DNA of 64,000 nt, taken from Hygrophila difformis (lineage: Eukaryota > Streptophyta > Magnoliopsida > Lamiales > Acanthaceae). The notes beneath the pieces are model-generated. The model was not told the DNA's origin and did not search any database. It saw nothing but the letters and a program-made list of their open reading frames with translations. Position 1 is the first letter of the stretch. Each line of letters begins with the position of its first letter. The translations under genes were made by a program, and so were the position numbers. This document shows positions 18,946 to 30,485 of this stretch, piece after piece. The stretch is taken from assembly GCA_030278955.1 (NCBI GenBank), contig JAOANR010000001.1:25921120-25985119 (forward strand), in the 5' to 3' direction.

Positions 18946-20389
18946 AGATTTGAGTAAATCACTAACACATCATGTATTGGGGTAGGTTACCGACAAAATA
19001 AAATAAAACAATCTGCAATACAGAGAGAATTCATTAGACCATCAAACACCTGTTGAAACCATTTAAGGCCCATAATATTTGTTAGGTTGGAGAAATTAAT
19101 CCACCAAATCAATTTACTTAAGAATTTTATGAGTCAATCCACCGAAACATAAACTCTTATAAATGCATACCCTTCTTCAATGCTTTGTTAGGAGGCAACC
19201 TAATCAAAAAAATAAATAAATAAATAAATAAAATCATCCCGACGCAAAAGCATAAAGGAAGACACTTACTCTACCTTTGCGTGGCAGATTTCTTCGATGG
19301 TATACCCAAGAGGCCCTATTGCTGGGGCTGACTGGAGCAACCTGTGTCTCATACAAATTAAAACGACTTGAATATTGCACTTTCCAACAGATTATATTAA
19401 TAACTTGGAAGATATCATTGAAACATAAACTCATAATAATAATTAATAAGCAAAAGAATAAAAATCCAACGGCACACCAGGGCTTACAACCTTCAGGCCA
19501 GGAAGAATGATTATACTATTAATTACTTGAAAGATTCTATTTCATGATACTTACAACTTTTAGGCCAGGAATATATTAATCCAATGGGACATCGGGGCTT
19601 GTCTTTGTCAGCACCACCTCCACCAATCTTCTCTCTCGCTGCAAGTATAGCCACTGCAAGAATCAATCCATGGATGTTAAGGTAAAAAATTCAATGTGAA
19701 AGAAATACAATCCCAGATTCAAAATCAGAGGCAAACGTAAATCAAATCAATGTCAAATAAGCCCACTATCTGAAATCCAGGACTATAATTTGTGAACTTT
19801 AGATAAGCCCCTGGGAGAAGCTAGGTTGTTTCTATGGCATCTTCACTTGAAACCTGAGAACACAAATGGAAGCCTAATTCGTCCAAACTATAGATTTGTG
19901 TTTGAAATAAACAAAACGTCAACAAATGAATACATCCACTTCCCTCTCCAGGTTTAAATGAGGTCCTTTGCTTCAGCATCTACAATCATATTGTGCGCGA
20001 TTCTGCTCGGATGAAAAAATCGAAGAAGAAATTACTAAAACAAATTAATACACAATCGATTTACAGGTAATAAAAGAAACAATCTTGGATTGAATTGAAC
20101 AGATGGATATTCAAATCAACCAATCAATCATTTTCGTCCTCACAAAACAGAATCACACTCACACTTCTATTGTCTTCTTATTGAGGGCAATGTATCTCCA
20201 TCTTTCCTTCTCCACAAAGTATGAATCCAAAAACTGTCCTCTTCTGCCCGAGGCTTGTAAACGACAACAAAATCAGCCAAGAAAGTGAGTGCAGCAGTGA
20301 CCACACTGATCCCCTCATCACCTGCTCCACCCTTACTGCTTTTACTCCCTGTCTCATTCCTTTTCATGTTTCTGTCCAGGATGATTCTC
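18946..20389. other. Degraded genic or repeat DNA, no confident gene
   Basis: Short exon-like stretches on the minus strand carry possible splice sites, for example around 19,560-19,680 and 20,167-20,390. Two diverged copies of a short segment (about 19,470-19,510 and 19,545-19,600, AGG-CCAGGAA core) suggest local duplication. The minus-strand frame at 20,167-20,367 continues beyond the Copia insertion at 25,582, so that element may have split an older gene remnant. Product not recognised. Confidence 0.4.
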
Positions 20390-20394
20390 TGTCT

Positions 20395-20696
20395 TGTTGA
20401 GCATAGAAGGTTGAAGGCTGAACACAGGTTGAAGATTGGAGACTCTTGAAGGATGGAGCTGCTATAGGAGGAGCCGAGTACATGAAGATTGGGCTTGTGC
20501 CCATTTTACTTTACCATTTTTATCTTGTTCATTGGGCCTGTTTCTTTGTGGGCTTTAGTTTTCCTTTATTCACATTAGCCCATTACCTCAGGTCCATATC
20601 TTAGCTATTTAAGTGGAGTTGTACATTGTATTCAAACTCATTCGTTTCATTCAATACAACTTCACTTTATTTACATCAGTTCCAGCTTATTCAATA
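20395..20696 (+). repeat. Copia 5' LTR
   Basis: Begins TGTTGAGCAT and ends TTATTCAATA directly before the primer site. Contains a TATTTAAG TATA-like motif near 20,608. The terminal dinucleotide is TA rather than the usual CA, fixed by the exact target duplication. Confidence 0.95.
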
Positions 20697-20708
20697 TGGT
20701 ATCAGAGC
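20697..20708 (+). promoter_or_regulatory. Copia primer-binding site
   Basis: TGGTATCAGAGC, exact complement of the plant initiator-Met tRNA 3' end, immediately after the 5' LTR. Confidence 0.95.
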
Positions 20709-20848
20709 AATCGATCCTCTCATTCGATTGATTCTGTTTCCTGATCTCTGAAATTCAATTGTTACCTTCATCTCTGTTTGTTGTGAGCTCAATTTTGTTT
20801 CAGTTTATCACATTTATCTGATTTGAATTTTTGAGCTCGAGTGCTTCC

Positions 20849-23286
20849 ATGTCGACCACAACTGAAAATACTGAGAACTCTACTGCAACTGCACCGGCAA
20901 CTGTCAAGGTGTGCAAGGAATTGCTCATCACTACGGCTGATCAACCACATCTTCAATTGACTTCCACTCAATTTGATGGTTCAAATTGGATCTCGTGGCG
21001 TGTAGCTGTGCGCAACGCTTTGAGAATCAAATCAAAGGAGAAATTCCTTATGGTGAATTTCCTGCACCTGATTCTGATGATCCGAACTATGAACTCTGGA
21101 TTAGTGTTGATTGTCTTGTTCAGAGTTGGCTGCGGAACTCGTTAACATCTGAGGTTGCTAGGCAACTTGTTCATATTGAAACTGCTCAGGCACTTTGGGA
21201 GGAATTGGTTGAAGTCTATGGTCAAACTGGAGGTCCACAGATTCTGATTCTCAGAAGGAAGCTCGCCAATCTAGTTCAAGGTAACAGATCTGTTACTGCC
21301 TATTACAGTGACTTGAGAACTCATTGGCGTGACCTTAGAGCCTTGAAACCTTTCCCTATATCATGTAGTGCAGAAACTCTTAAGGCTTTGAATGAATCTG
21401 ATGAATATGATTTGCTAGTTCAGTATGTTATGGGATTGAGTGAAGAATACTCTCATGTTGGGAACCAAATTTTGCTAATGGAGCCACAGCCTTCTGTATG
21501 TAAGGCTCATGGAATGGTGTGTAACATAGAAGCTCAAAAAGGAAATTTAAACTCTGTGATAGGAGACTCTAACTCATCTGGCTTTGTTCTTGCTTCTGTT
21601 GACAAATCCAACACTAAAAAACGAGGGAACATCATATGTACCTACTGTAAGAAGGTCGGTCATACTAGAGATAAGTGTTTTCAGCTAGCCAACAAGAATT
21701 CTGTCTGTGACCATTGCAAGAAGAAAGGCCACACCAAGGCAAATTGTTTTCAACTCACTGGTGTGGTGCCTGATTGGTACAAGGCACTGGCTGATAAAGG
21801 AAAGGGAAAGGCTGTTGTAGCTGCTGTAACAAGTGGTGTTAATGACAAAGTTGGAGGTATTGACTGCAATACTCCTGATTCCGCTAGGCTCTCCAAGCTT
21901 GAGGAAATTGTTGAAAAGCTGATGAAGATTCAAACTACCATAGTTAATACTCCAATGGACTTGGTTGGTGGAGCATTCCATTTGGCAGGTAGTTCCCTAT
22001 CTCTTGCATCTATTTCTTTGAGTAATTGTTGGCTTCTTGACTCTGGTGCCAGTTGCAATTTGTGTTCCAATCTGTCTTATCTCATTGACCCCCAGCCTTT
22101 TACATCTCTCAAACGCCTTATTCTGCCAGATGGCTCCTCAAAAGCTCCCTCACACATTGGTTCAATTCGAATTGGTGAGGGGCTTTTGATTCCAAATGTG
22201 TACTATGTGCCTGGTGTTATCCTGAATCTGCTGTCCATTAGTCAAATAACATATGACCTGCAATGTGCTGCTGTTTTTGATCCCTTGACTTGTACATTGC
22301 AGGACCTGAAAACTAAGAGATGCATTCTTAAGGCTTCTTTGATAAACAATGTCTACATTGTTAACTATAGCTCAAGTAAGGATTCATTACCTCTTACTGT
22401 TAGTTATGTCACTACTGAAAGTTCTAGATCTGAATTGATATGGCATTACAAATTAGGACACCCTTCATCTACTGTAATGTCACATCTTGGTCTTACATCC
22501 AATAAAACGCATGATTTACCCTGTGATATTTGCTTTATTTCCAAAATGCATCGCTTACCTTTTCCATCTAGTTCCTCTCATGCTGTGATGCCTTTTGATC
22601 TAATACACTGTGATATATGGGGACCCTTTACACCATGTGACAGATACAAGTCTAGATATATGTTGACAATAGTTGATGATGCAACTAGAGCTACCTGGCT
22701 ATACCTGCTCACTCACAAATCTGATACAGCCTCCCTTCTATCTCAATTATTTACACTCATCAAAAACCAATATAATGGTGCTGTTAAAGTGTTAAGATCC
22801 GATAATGGATCAGAATTCTGTAACCACAAGTGTCTTGCCCTTTTCAAAAGCCTTGGGATTGTTCACCAAACCTCTTGCACTTACACCCCCCAACAAAATG
22901 GAAGGGTAGAAAGGAAACATCAACATCTTATCCAGGTAGCTCGATCCCTTCTTCTTACATCTGGAGTTTCTAAACTTTATTGGGGGGATGCCCTTCTTGC
23001 CTCAGCCTACATCATTAACAGATTGCCTACAAAAGTTCTATCCTAGAAATCACCATGTGAAGTCTTACTAGGAACCAAACCTGACCTCTCCTCTATCCAT
23101 TCATTTGGCTGTCTCTGCTATATGAAATTTGTTGGAAACCATGGGGGGAAATTGGATCCAAAAGGTTCAAAATGTATTTACCTAGGGGGTGCCCCAAATC
23201 AGAAAGGATATAAGGTTCTTGATCTGCTCACCAAACAAGTCCATGTTTCTCGAGATGTCATTTTTTTTATGACATTTTTCCCTTAA
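20849..23286 (+). pseudogene. Copia gag-protease-integrase, frame-broken
   Basis: The gag starts at ATG 20,849 (the LTSTQFDGSNWISWRVAVRNAL region is typical of plant Copia gag). It changes frame near 21,040 and then continues in the frame read from 20,986. Two CCHC knuckles follow (CTYCKKVGHTRDKC, CDHCKKKGHTKANC, about 21,640-21,750), then the protease DSGAS near 22,041. Integrase has the GHPS...CDIC zinc motif and the catalytic D (DIWGP / VDDATR), D (RSDNGSEF) and E (QQNGRVERKH) positions. An in-frame TAG at 23,044 interrupts the integrase C-terminus. The frame ends at 23,284 just after a T8 run (23,261-23,268), where a second frame change occurs. Confidence 0.9.
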
Positions 23287-25334
23287 AAGCCAATACTCCA
23301 TCATGTCCTTCCTCTAGCACTTCTGTCAGTCCTGCTCCCTCCTCTTCCATTGTTCCTGGAACTCCTCAGATATCTCCATATATAACCTCTTCACCTTTAC
23401 TGCCTCCTATAACTCAGCCAAGTCCATCTTCCTCTGAGGTGCCCACTGCCCCTCAGGTCACAGTGCAATCCCCTTTGGTTCCTACTGAACCAATGAGACA
23501 CACATGTGATGTTACTTCCCCTGTGTCTCCTACTGAGCCACAGATTACTCATACCTCTGGGGATGTGTCTCTAGACACCTCTTCATCCATTGATCTATCT
23601 CCTATTAATCAGTGTCCTTCATCTCATTCTGGAACACACATTCCAATTGCACCTGAGATAAGTTTGCCATCAAGACCTCGGAGGGTAATCAAGAGGCCTG
23701 CCAGGTATGATGATTATTTGTGTTCATCTGTGGTTGATCCTGAATTTGTACCATGTACTTTCACTCAAGCAAATGGTATTCCTCACTGGGACTCAGCTAT
23801 CCAAGCAGAACTCAGTGCTCCTGAATCTAATGGCACTTGGGAAGTTGTGGATCTGCCTGCTGATAAGCGTCCTATAGGATGCAAATGGATTTTTAGAATC
23901 AAGCACAACCCCGATGGAAGCATTAGCAAGTACAAGGCTCGACTAGTTGCAAAAGGGTTCAATCAAAAATATGGGGAAGATTACAATGACACCTTTGCCT
24001 CAGTAGCCAAGGTTGGAAGTGTGAGAATTCTCTTTGCCTTGGCAGCATCTTTCAGATGGACTCTCTCACAACTGGACATCAACAATGCCTTCCTTCATGG
24101 CTCCCTTGATGAAGAGATTTACATGCAATGTCCCCCATGCCTACAGGCTCCTCCAGGCAAGATATGCAGATTAAGAAAGTCACTTTATGGTTTGAAGCAG
24201 GCTCCCCGCCAGTGGTATGGCGCCCTGTCCTCCTTTCTAAAAGAGTGTGGCTATCACCCTACCTACAGTGACCAATGTGTCTTCCTAAAGTTCACTTCTC
24301 TTGGACTGGTCATCATTGTTGTATATGTGGATGACATCCTTCTTACTGGGGCTGATGACAAAGAAATTTCTGACATCAAGTCTGGTCTGCACACAAGATT
24401 CACCATCAAGGACTTAGGCCATGCTGCTTACTTCCTTGGTTTAGAGATTTCTACAACCACTGAAGGATACTCCATTACACAGCACAAGTATACTGCAGAC
24501 CTTCTTGCTGAAATCCAGGTTCCCAAGAATCCTAAGGTGCATTCTCCTTGTCCTGCACACAAAACGCTTGGTCACAATGGAGTTCTTTTCCATGACCCCT
24601 ACCTCTACAGGAAAGCTGTAGGCAAGCTCCTCTATCTTGGTTTCTCTCGTCCGGATATTTGCTACAGCATTCAACAGCTCAGCCAATACATGCATGAACC
24701 AACTGATGAGCATTGGCAAGGGGTGGTCCAGGTTCTCCAATACCTCCATAACAGTCCCTCTATGGGCCTTTTCTTTCCCTATGATTTGCCATTGGAAGTA
24801 AAAGGCTTCAGTGATGCCGACTGGGGCAATTGTCCAGTATCCAGGAAGTCCCTCACAGGTTACTGCATATTCTTGGGTGGTTCTTTGGTAGCTTGGAAAA
24901 CTAAGAAGCAACAGTATGTCTCTCGGAGCTCCACAGAAGCTGAGTACCGCAGTCTTGGTGCAGTGGCTGCAGAACTTATTTGGATTGGAAACCTGTTTCA
25001 AGAACTGAAACTTCCCCTGCCATCTCCTTATCCCATCTTCTGTGACAACTCCTCGGCAATTCAGTTGGTGAAAAATCCCATGCATCACGAGAAGACCAAG
25101 CATATTGATATTGGTTGTCTCTTTGTTCGGGATTATTTCCAGCAGGGATTCATAGATCCTATTTTTGTTCCTTCTAGTCAACAACTTGCTGACATGTTCA
25201 CTAAGGGGTTGCCTCCTAAGCTTTTCTTGTCTTGCTGCTCCAAGTTGAACCTCTGGCGTGGTTCATCTTGCGGGGGGGATGTTGAGCATAGAAGGTTGAA
25301 GGCTGAACACAGGTTGAAGATTGGAGACTCTTGA
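23287..25334 (+). pseudogene. Copia reverse transcriptase-RNase H
   Basis: Open in the third frame from about 23,290, with no proper start codon because it is the C-terminal part of the polyprotein. A Ser/Pro-rich linker precedes RT (WDSAIQAE..., ARLVAKGFNQ, DINNAFLHG, YVDDILLTG near 24,322). The Copia RNase H has SDADW, SSTEAEYRSL, DNSSAIQL and HIDI. The reading frame runs about 50 codons into the 3' LTR to a TGA at 25,332. The catalytic YVDD is intact. Confidence 0.9.
25272..25279 (+). promoter_or_regulatory. Copia polypurine tract
   Basis: GGGGGGGA immediately before the 3' LTR, the plus-strand primer site of LTR retrotransposons. Confidence 0.85.
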
Positions 25335-25581
25335 AGGATGGAGCTGCTATAGGAGGAGTCGAGTACATGAAGATTGGGCTTGTGCCCATTTTACTTTACC
25401 ATTTTTATCTTGTTCATTGGGCCTGTTTCTTTGTGGGCTTTAGTTTTCCTTTATTCACATTAGCCCATTACCTCAGGTCCATATCTTAGCTATTTAAGTG
25501 GAGTTGTACATTGTATTCAAACTCATTCGTTTCATTCAATACAACTTCACTTTATTTACATCAGTTCCAGCTTATTCAATA
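25280..25581 (+). repeat. Copia 3' LTR
   Basis: 302 bp, identical to the 5' LTR except for one C-to-T difference at 25,359. Followed by TGTCT target duplication. Confidence 0.95.
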
Positions 25582-25586
25582 TGTCT

Positions 25587-26024
25587 CTCCAATTCACACC
25601 TCTTGGGGAACCAAATGTGCTTCACAAATCACTGGCTGAGGGAGATATTGTTCCAGCCGGCAAGTTTCTGGACCAACGCAGGCTCAACTCTTTCCCCTTC
25701 CAAATAGGCTCAACTCTTCACAACTCTTACTCTCACCTCAAACACACCATCACCAACCTTGACAGCCAAAACCCAAGATAAGCAACATGAAAATCCTCAA
25801 TGAGAAAAAGGGAAAATGGCTCAAAGGAGTAACTGTAGTACCTCAGACATCAAAAGTTCCACCTCCATCAACAGTTGAACAAAACCGCATCAACAACTGT
25901 TAATAGGATAGAATAAAACCTCAATCAAACATATGCAAAAAATAAGTAGATATAGTTAACAGGCAGTGCATACGAAAGAGAAGGAAGTTCATTACCTAAG
26001 CACGAAACAATATTAGAGGAACCT

Positions 26025-26057
<33 letters not shown>

Positions 26058-26744
26058 GAATGATATCAAATATCACGTTGAAAGATGGATGAATGAGGAA
26101 GAAAAAATAATAGAGGAACCTAAAAAAAAGACAAAAAACCGGAGGAAAATGCATAACCTTCTTCAATGGCTTGGTAGAAACGTCGACCTGAGAAAATCTT
26201 TCAACGCAAGGGTTACTTCAATGGCTTTGCAAAAGATGGGGTTGTGGGAGGCGGCGTCAGCAGCAGAAATTGAAGAGAAGACAATGGTGAGACGGTGGTG
26301 GCGCTGACAGCAAATGCGGTGGTGGAATCTGGCTACTCACGGAGAGGAGCGGAAGGGAAGAACTTGATTCTTCCGGAAAAAGGAGAAAGCATAAATGAGA
26401 GAAGATGGGGATGGCAGAAGAGGAGGCTTTGAAAAATTAGGGGTTTTAAATTGAGTAGGTAAGAAGATAATTAAAGGCAGCTAATTTGGGCGGTTTCACG
26501 AATTTGAATTGATGTGAGCTGCTGGGACTTTGTGAGAGCATTTATTTTTTTGTGATTGTGTGGAAAGAATCTCATTGGATGGTAAGCAATTAATTTCCAC
26601 GTCATTCTTCTTTTTCTTATTTTCTGAAGGATATTCTGGTGTGTGTGAGAGAGAAGGTAATAAAATATTTAGATGTGAGGGGTGAAAATTTGGGAGGGAA
26701 ACTGTGTGTGTGAGGATTGTTATTGGTTTTATATATAGGAAGAT
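25587..26744. other. Gene-free DNA with 30-bp A-tract
   Basis: Poly-A at 26,027-26,056. The frame at 26,089-26,307 encodes a low-complexity, Trp/Arg-ended peptide and is not convincing. A segment at about 26,155-26,180 (CTTCTTCAATGG) resembles 19,165-19,185. The part about 26,640-26,740 is the diverged partner of 560-670. Confidence 0.45.
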
Positions 26745-27614
26745 ATCATGATATATTATGAGATATTAACGATTAAAAAAGTGTATAAACTATGTTGCAG
26801 AAGTCAAACAAGACAAGTTAGTTGGGACTAGGGATGGCAATTCCACCCGCATCCGCCCTTAATCCGACCCACCCGATCCGGTAAAATGGACGAAAACCCG
26901 AAAAAACGTGGATTCTTATAGGGTGATGGGTGGATCGGGTGACGGATCGGGTCGGAGATGGATTTAGGCTCATCCAACCCACCACCCGATCCATCATCCA
27001 ACCCATCATCCAATCCATCCATCACCCGCTTCTTTTATTAAATATATAAATATATATTTTTAAAAATATAAATATTTCACATTAAATAATCTATATATTA
27101 TATATAAAATAAAATAAATAGTATTAAAAACTAATAAAAAGTTAAAACTCTATATTGCATTATAAATTTAGAATCTCTCAATCCCGCTCTGAAAATTGAG
27201 AACTGAAATCGTTCGCCTCTCCCAAATCGGCAAATTGTGACTGTTGCTTCGCCGATATATCTTGGCGACACTAACACTTATTTCTTACTAATATCCTTTT
27301 GGCTCTTTACACTTTCCTTCATAGGATAATTGTTACTTTGCTCGTTGAAATTTTAGTGGGGATTTGTAATAGTTTAATGTTCAAACATGATTTATTTTGA
27401 ATATAAATTATTGCATCGTTTATGTATGTTTGAAATCCACTAACCACCCGATCCACCCGTTTCACCCGTGGTTGATGGGTGGATTGGATTTGGATTGAGT
27501 TTTACATGGATGATGGATGGGTTGGATGATCAATATAACATTGATAGGTGGAGGTGGATTTAGGCACCTCCGATCCATCTCTGACCCATTGCCATCCCTA
27601 GTTGGGACAAATGT
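26745..27614. mobile_element. Truncated Stowaway interrupted by a hAT element
   Basis: Sequence before 26,829 (GAGATATTAACGATT...AAACAAGACAAGTTAG) and after 27,601 (GTTGGGACAAATG TAG then TA) is the body and right end of the same MITE family as 27,987-28,245. Its left end is missing. Confidence 0.55.
26829..27600. mobile_element. hAT-type non-autonomous element, 772 bp
   Basis: Perfect 14-bp terminal inverted repeats TAGGGATGGCAAT / ATTGCCATCCCTA and an exact 8-bp target duplication GTTGGGAC (26,821-26,828 and 27,601-27,608). An 8-bp duplication and TAGGG ends are the hAT signature. Subterminal regions are rich in CACCCGATCC-type repeats. No transposase, so the overlapping reading frames are repeat artefacts. 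Confidence 0.95.
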
Positions 27615-27986
27615 AGTATTTTATTTCTTTATCTTAAATTTTAAATAAATAAAATTGCAAACATATTCCTGCAATCCTTTTACACAGCTTTTTCCGTTTG
27701 ACGCAATCACGATGGTTCGTAATCATGATCGGGAGTTCAATACAGAATGACTAGAATTCTACTCAGGTTTAATAAAGTATACATAATGAGTACAATTTTC
27801 AAGACATTCATAAGCTAAAAAGAATGTCAATATGAACCTAACATATTGTCTAGTTCAACGCGGAAAATGCAAAATGTCAAGTTTAATTTAAAAAAAAAAA
27901 AATGCCTAGAAGTCCAATACAAATTGGTTAATCAAGTAAGACAAAATGTGTATCACCTACTAGGTAAACACATATGATACAGAATA

Positions 27987-28245
27987 CTCTCTCCGTCCCA
28001 GTTAATGTGTCATGTTTGATTTTTTTACACTGTTCATTGTTCTACTTTGACTTGATTTTATTACATGTATATATTTGAAAAAAATAGTCGAGTTGTGACT
28101 TGTTAGAATCGTATAATCATGCAGTTTTAGAATATATATTTTACATAATTTTTTGTTGTACACATTTTGAGATATTAGCGGTTAAAAAATTGTCTTGGAT
28201 TGTATGCAAAAGTAAAACAAGACAAGTTAAATGGGATGGAAGGAG
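27987..28245. mobile_element. Stowaway MITE, 259 bp
   Basis: Left end CTCTCTCCGTCCCAG, right end GGGATGGAAGGAG, TA on both sides. Same family as 28,958-29,218 and 61,236-61,495 (shared TGTTTGA-TTTTT-ACA and GACAAGTT-A-TGGGA ends). Confidence 0.88.
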
Positions 28246-28289
28246 TATTTAATAATACAGAATGTCTAGAATTCCAAGACAGAATCTTA

Positions 28290-28541
28290 CTCCCTCCGTT
28301 CTTTTTTAGTTGTCTTTCTAGCAAATATTACACAAACCAAGAAACACAATTATTACCATACAATCTTCCATTTCTACCCCTCTCACTTCCCAATAAATAT
28401 ACTTGGGGTGGAGAGAGAATGAATCTCATTGGGTGAATAAAGGGGTAATATTGGAAAATTTTCATAGAAATACCCAAAATGACAACTATTGTGGAACACT
28501 TTTTCATCTCTAAAAAGACTACTATTTTGGAACGGAGGGAG
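28290..28541. mobile_element. Stowaway MITE, 252 bp
   Basis: CTCCCTCCGTTC...GAACGGAGGGAG inverted ends with flanking TA (28,288-28,289 and 28,542-28,543). Interior resembles 3,300-3,547 and 29,777-30,978 (TTTTTAGTTGT and AAACAACTA / GACTACTA motifs). Confidence 0.92.
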
Positions 28542-28957
28542 TATGTTTAATGATACATAATGACAAGAATTCCAATACAGAATGGCAGTAAAATAGAATG
28601 AATACAGTATCGCATACCAGGTAAACATAAATAACAAAATGGGATATTTAATAATATGGGATATCTGGAATTCCAAGGCAGAATGGTTGATTAAATAAAA
28701 CATAATGCAAACATTGTAGGCTCTTTTTGGATATGGAGAATGACAATTTATCTAGTGAAATGATTCATGTATTTCTTTTTCCATCCTACTGTTCTCAATA
28801 GTTTCGATACTCATGGTTGCTTACGACATATTCGGATGAAATATTCAACTTCTCAAAGCAAATTTGAATTTGGAATATACTGTACTAAATTAGAAATTAT
28901 TACAAAAAATTTCTTCTCCAAATTCAAATTCAGATAAGATTTATGCATAAAAAGATA

Positions 28958-29218
28958 CTCATTTTTGTCACAATTAACTTGTCTTGTTTGACTTCTGCAC
29001 ACAATTAAATTCACTTTCTTAATCGACAATATCTCATACTTCTATATACGACTAAAAATTATGCAAAAGTATATTTTTTAAAACTATACGATTAGACGAA
29101 TCTAACAAGATCAAACTCGACTATTTTTTTCCAAATATATTTTGCAATAAAATTGAGTCAAAGTTGACAATGAATAGTGTCAAAAAGTCAAACCAGACAA
29201 GTTTACTGGGATGGGGAG
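28958..29218. mobile_element. Stowaway MITE, 261 bp, opposite orientation to 27,987 copy
   Basis: TA-flanked, ends CTCATTTTTGTCAC and ACTGGGATGGGGAG. Interior is the reverse complement of the 27,987-28,245 element with diverged ends. Confidence 0.8.
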
Positions 29219-29310
29219 TAATCAGTAGGAAAGATTTGCATAAAGTAATCATTGATACAATTTCACATTATTAAAATTTAAAGAATATAATTATATACGT
29301 AACCTTAATA

Positions 29311-29510
29311 CTCCCTCCGTCCCATTTCAAATGTCTCACTTTCTATTTTGGTTCGTCCCAATATAATTGTCACATTTTCTTATTTAGAAAAGTTTTACTC
29401 TTCAAATAAACATCACATCAACTATTTACTCCACTTTAACACAATTAACTTATTCGACCTAAAATATCGTGCCCAAAAGAAATGATACTTCTCAAATGGG
29501 ACGGAGGGGG
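29311..29510. mobile_element. Stowaway MITE, 200 bp
   Basis: CTCCCTCCGTCCCATTT and AAATGGGACGGAGGGGG form near-perfect 17-bp inverted ends, TA on both sides (29,309-29,310 and 29,511-29,512). Confidence 0.93.
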
Positions 29511-29561
29511 TATAAATCTAAATTATTGATTTAAAAATAAAAATTAAATACCAAACACAGT

Positions 29562-29756
29562 TGACCTAAGTGGTATGGAACTCCGACAGCTTAAACAAAT
29601 ATCTCGAGTTCGAAACTTTATGTATGCAAAATTATGCTTTAGCAGATGTAACCCTTCAATACCCTTGGGTTTAATGTGGATGAGGATACCCAATATATAT
29701 AAAAATAAAACAACAACAACAACAACAACAACAACAATAATAATAATAATAATAAG
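29562..29756 (+). mobile_element. Probable tRNA-derived SINE with (AAC)n(AAT)n tail
   Basis: A box-A-like start (CTAAGTGGTATGGAACTCCG) and, about 35 bp on, a box-B-like GAGTTCGAAACT give RNA polymerase III promoter spacing. The unit ends in (AAC)8(AAT)7. A length near 190 bp suits plant SINEs. No clear target duplication found, so the class is tentative. Confidence 0.5.
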
Positions 29757-30062
29757 GGTCAAAATGCATTTAAATACTCCATCCGTTCCTTTTTAGTTGT
29801 ATTTTTAGAAACAAAAAATATTCCAAAAATAGTTGTCATTTTACATATTTATCTCATACTTTTTCAATATTACCCCTTATTATCCTAGAAAATACTTCTA
29901 GAATACTGTGCATTCTCTTTTTATTCTAATTCTATTTTTTTATTCAAAAAAATATATATGAATAAAAATAGAATAATAAGTACACAATAATAATTATAAT
30001 ACTTGGTAAAGATGTTTTTTCTTAAAACAACTATTAGAATTAACAAGCCCAAAAATCCTATC

Positions 30063-30437
30063 ATGGAGCCCAAGAAGAAAGCCCAGGAAGCCAAGCCCAC
30101 TCCTTCATCTGGTGGGAGTCGAGCGCTAAAGCCTATCACCAATACAATTGGGAACAAGGGGAAGTTGAAGGTGAGAGGAGATACAAGTAAGAAAGGGGGA
30201 GCTAGACCCGGGGTTATCTACTCTAACTCGGATGGGAATTTTGCCCTTGCCAAACGAGCCAGGCCTTCGGGGGAAGTGGAATCGGACTTTGGAGGTGAGG
30301 CGACAGGAGAGGATTTGCCTCGGAAAGACACAGATCTGATGGAGTCGAGCCAGGTCCCGAGTGGAGGTGATGTATCAATGGTGGAGGCGGGCGCAGGGGT
30401 TTTGACTCCCAATGCCCACACTGAGGTACCCCAATAA
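30063..30437 (+). pseudogene. LINE ORF1-derived fragment, 124 aa
   Basis: Basic, Gly/Ser/Pro-rich frame starting MEPKKKAQEAKP and ending HTEVPQ, with no zinc knuckle. Its position before an endonuclease start in a LINE supports an ORF1 (gag-like) tail, but the sequence alone is not diagnostic. Open, though probably not expressed. Confidence 0.5.
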
Positions 30438-30485
30438 TCTGGGTAGATGTGCTCTCTGTTTTCCTTCTCTCAAATTAGTGTCTTT

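Larger units (their letters stand above)
20395..25581 (+). mobile_element. Ty1/Copia LTR retrotransposon, 5,187 bp
   Basis: Two 302-bp LTRs (20,395-20,696 and 25,280-25,581) differ at one position (C at 20,474, T at 25,359). The flanking 5-bp target duplication TGTCT is exact (20,390-20,394 and 25,582-25,586). A perfect Met-tRNA primer site follows the 5' LTR and a G-rich polypurine tract precedes the 3' LTR. Domain order gag-protease-integrase-RT-RNase H identifies Copia. The LTR identity implies insertion on the order of 10^5 years ago under usual plant substitution rates. The coding region is broken in three places, so it was probably mobilised by other copies or broken very recently. Confidence 0.97.

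Noticed and set aside
24441..25184. 247-codon minus-strand frame in the Copia RT-RNase H
   Set aside because: Exact antisense shadow of a strongly supported RT-RNase H domain.
26818..27025. Two minus-strand frames rich in MDxxDD/MGWMM
   Set aside because: Created by CATCC/CACCC repeats at the end of a hAT element.
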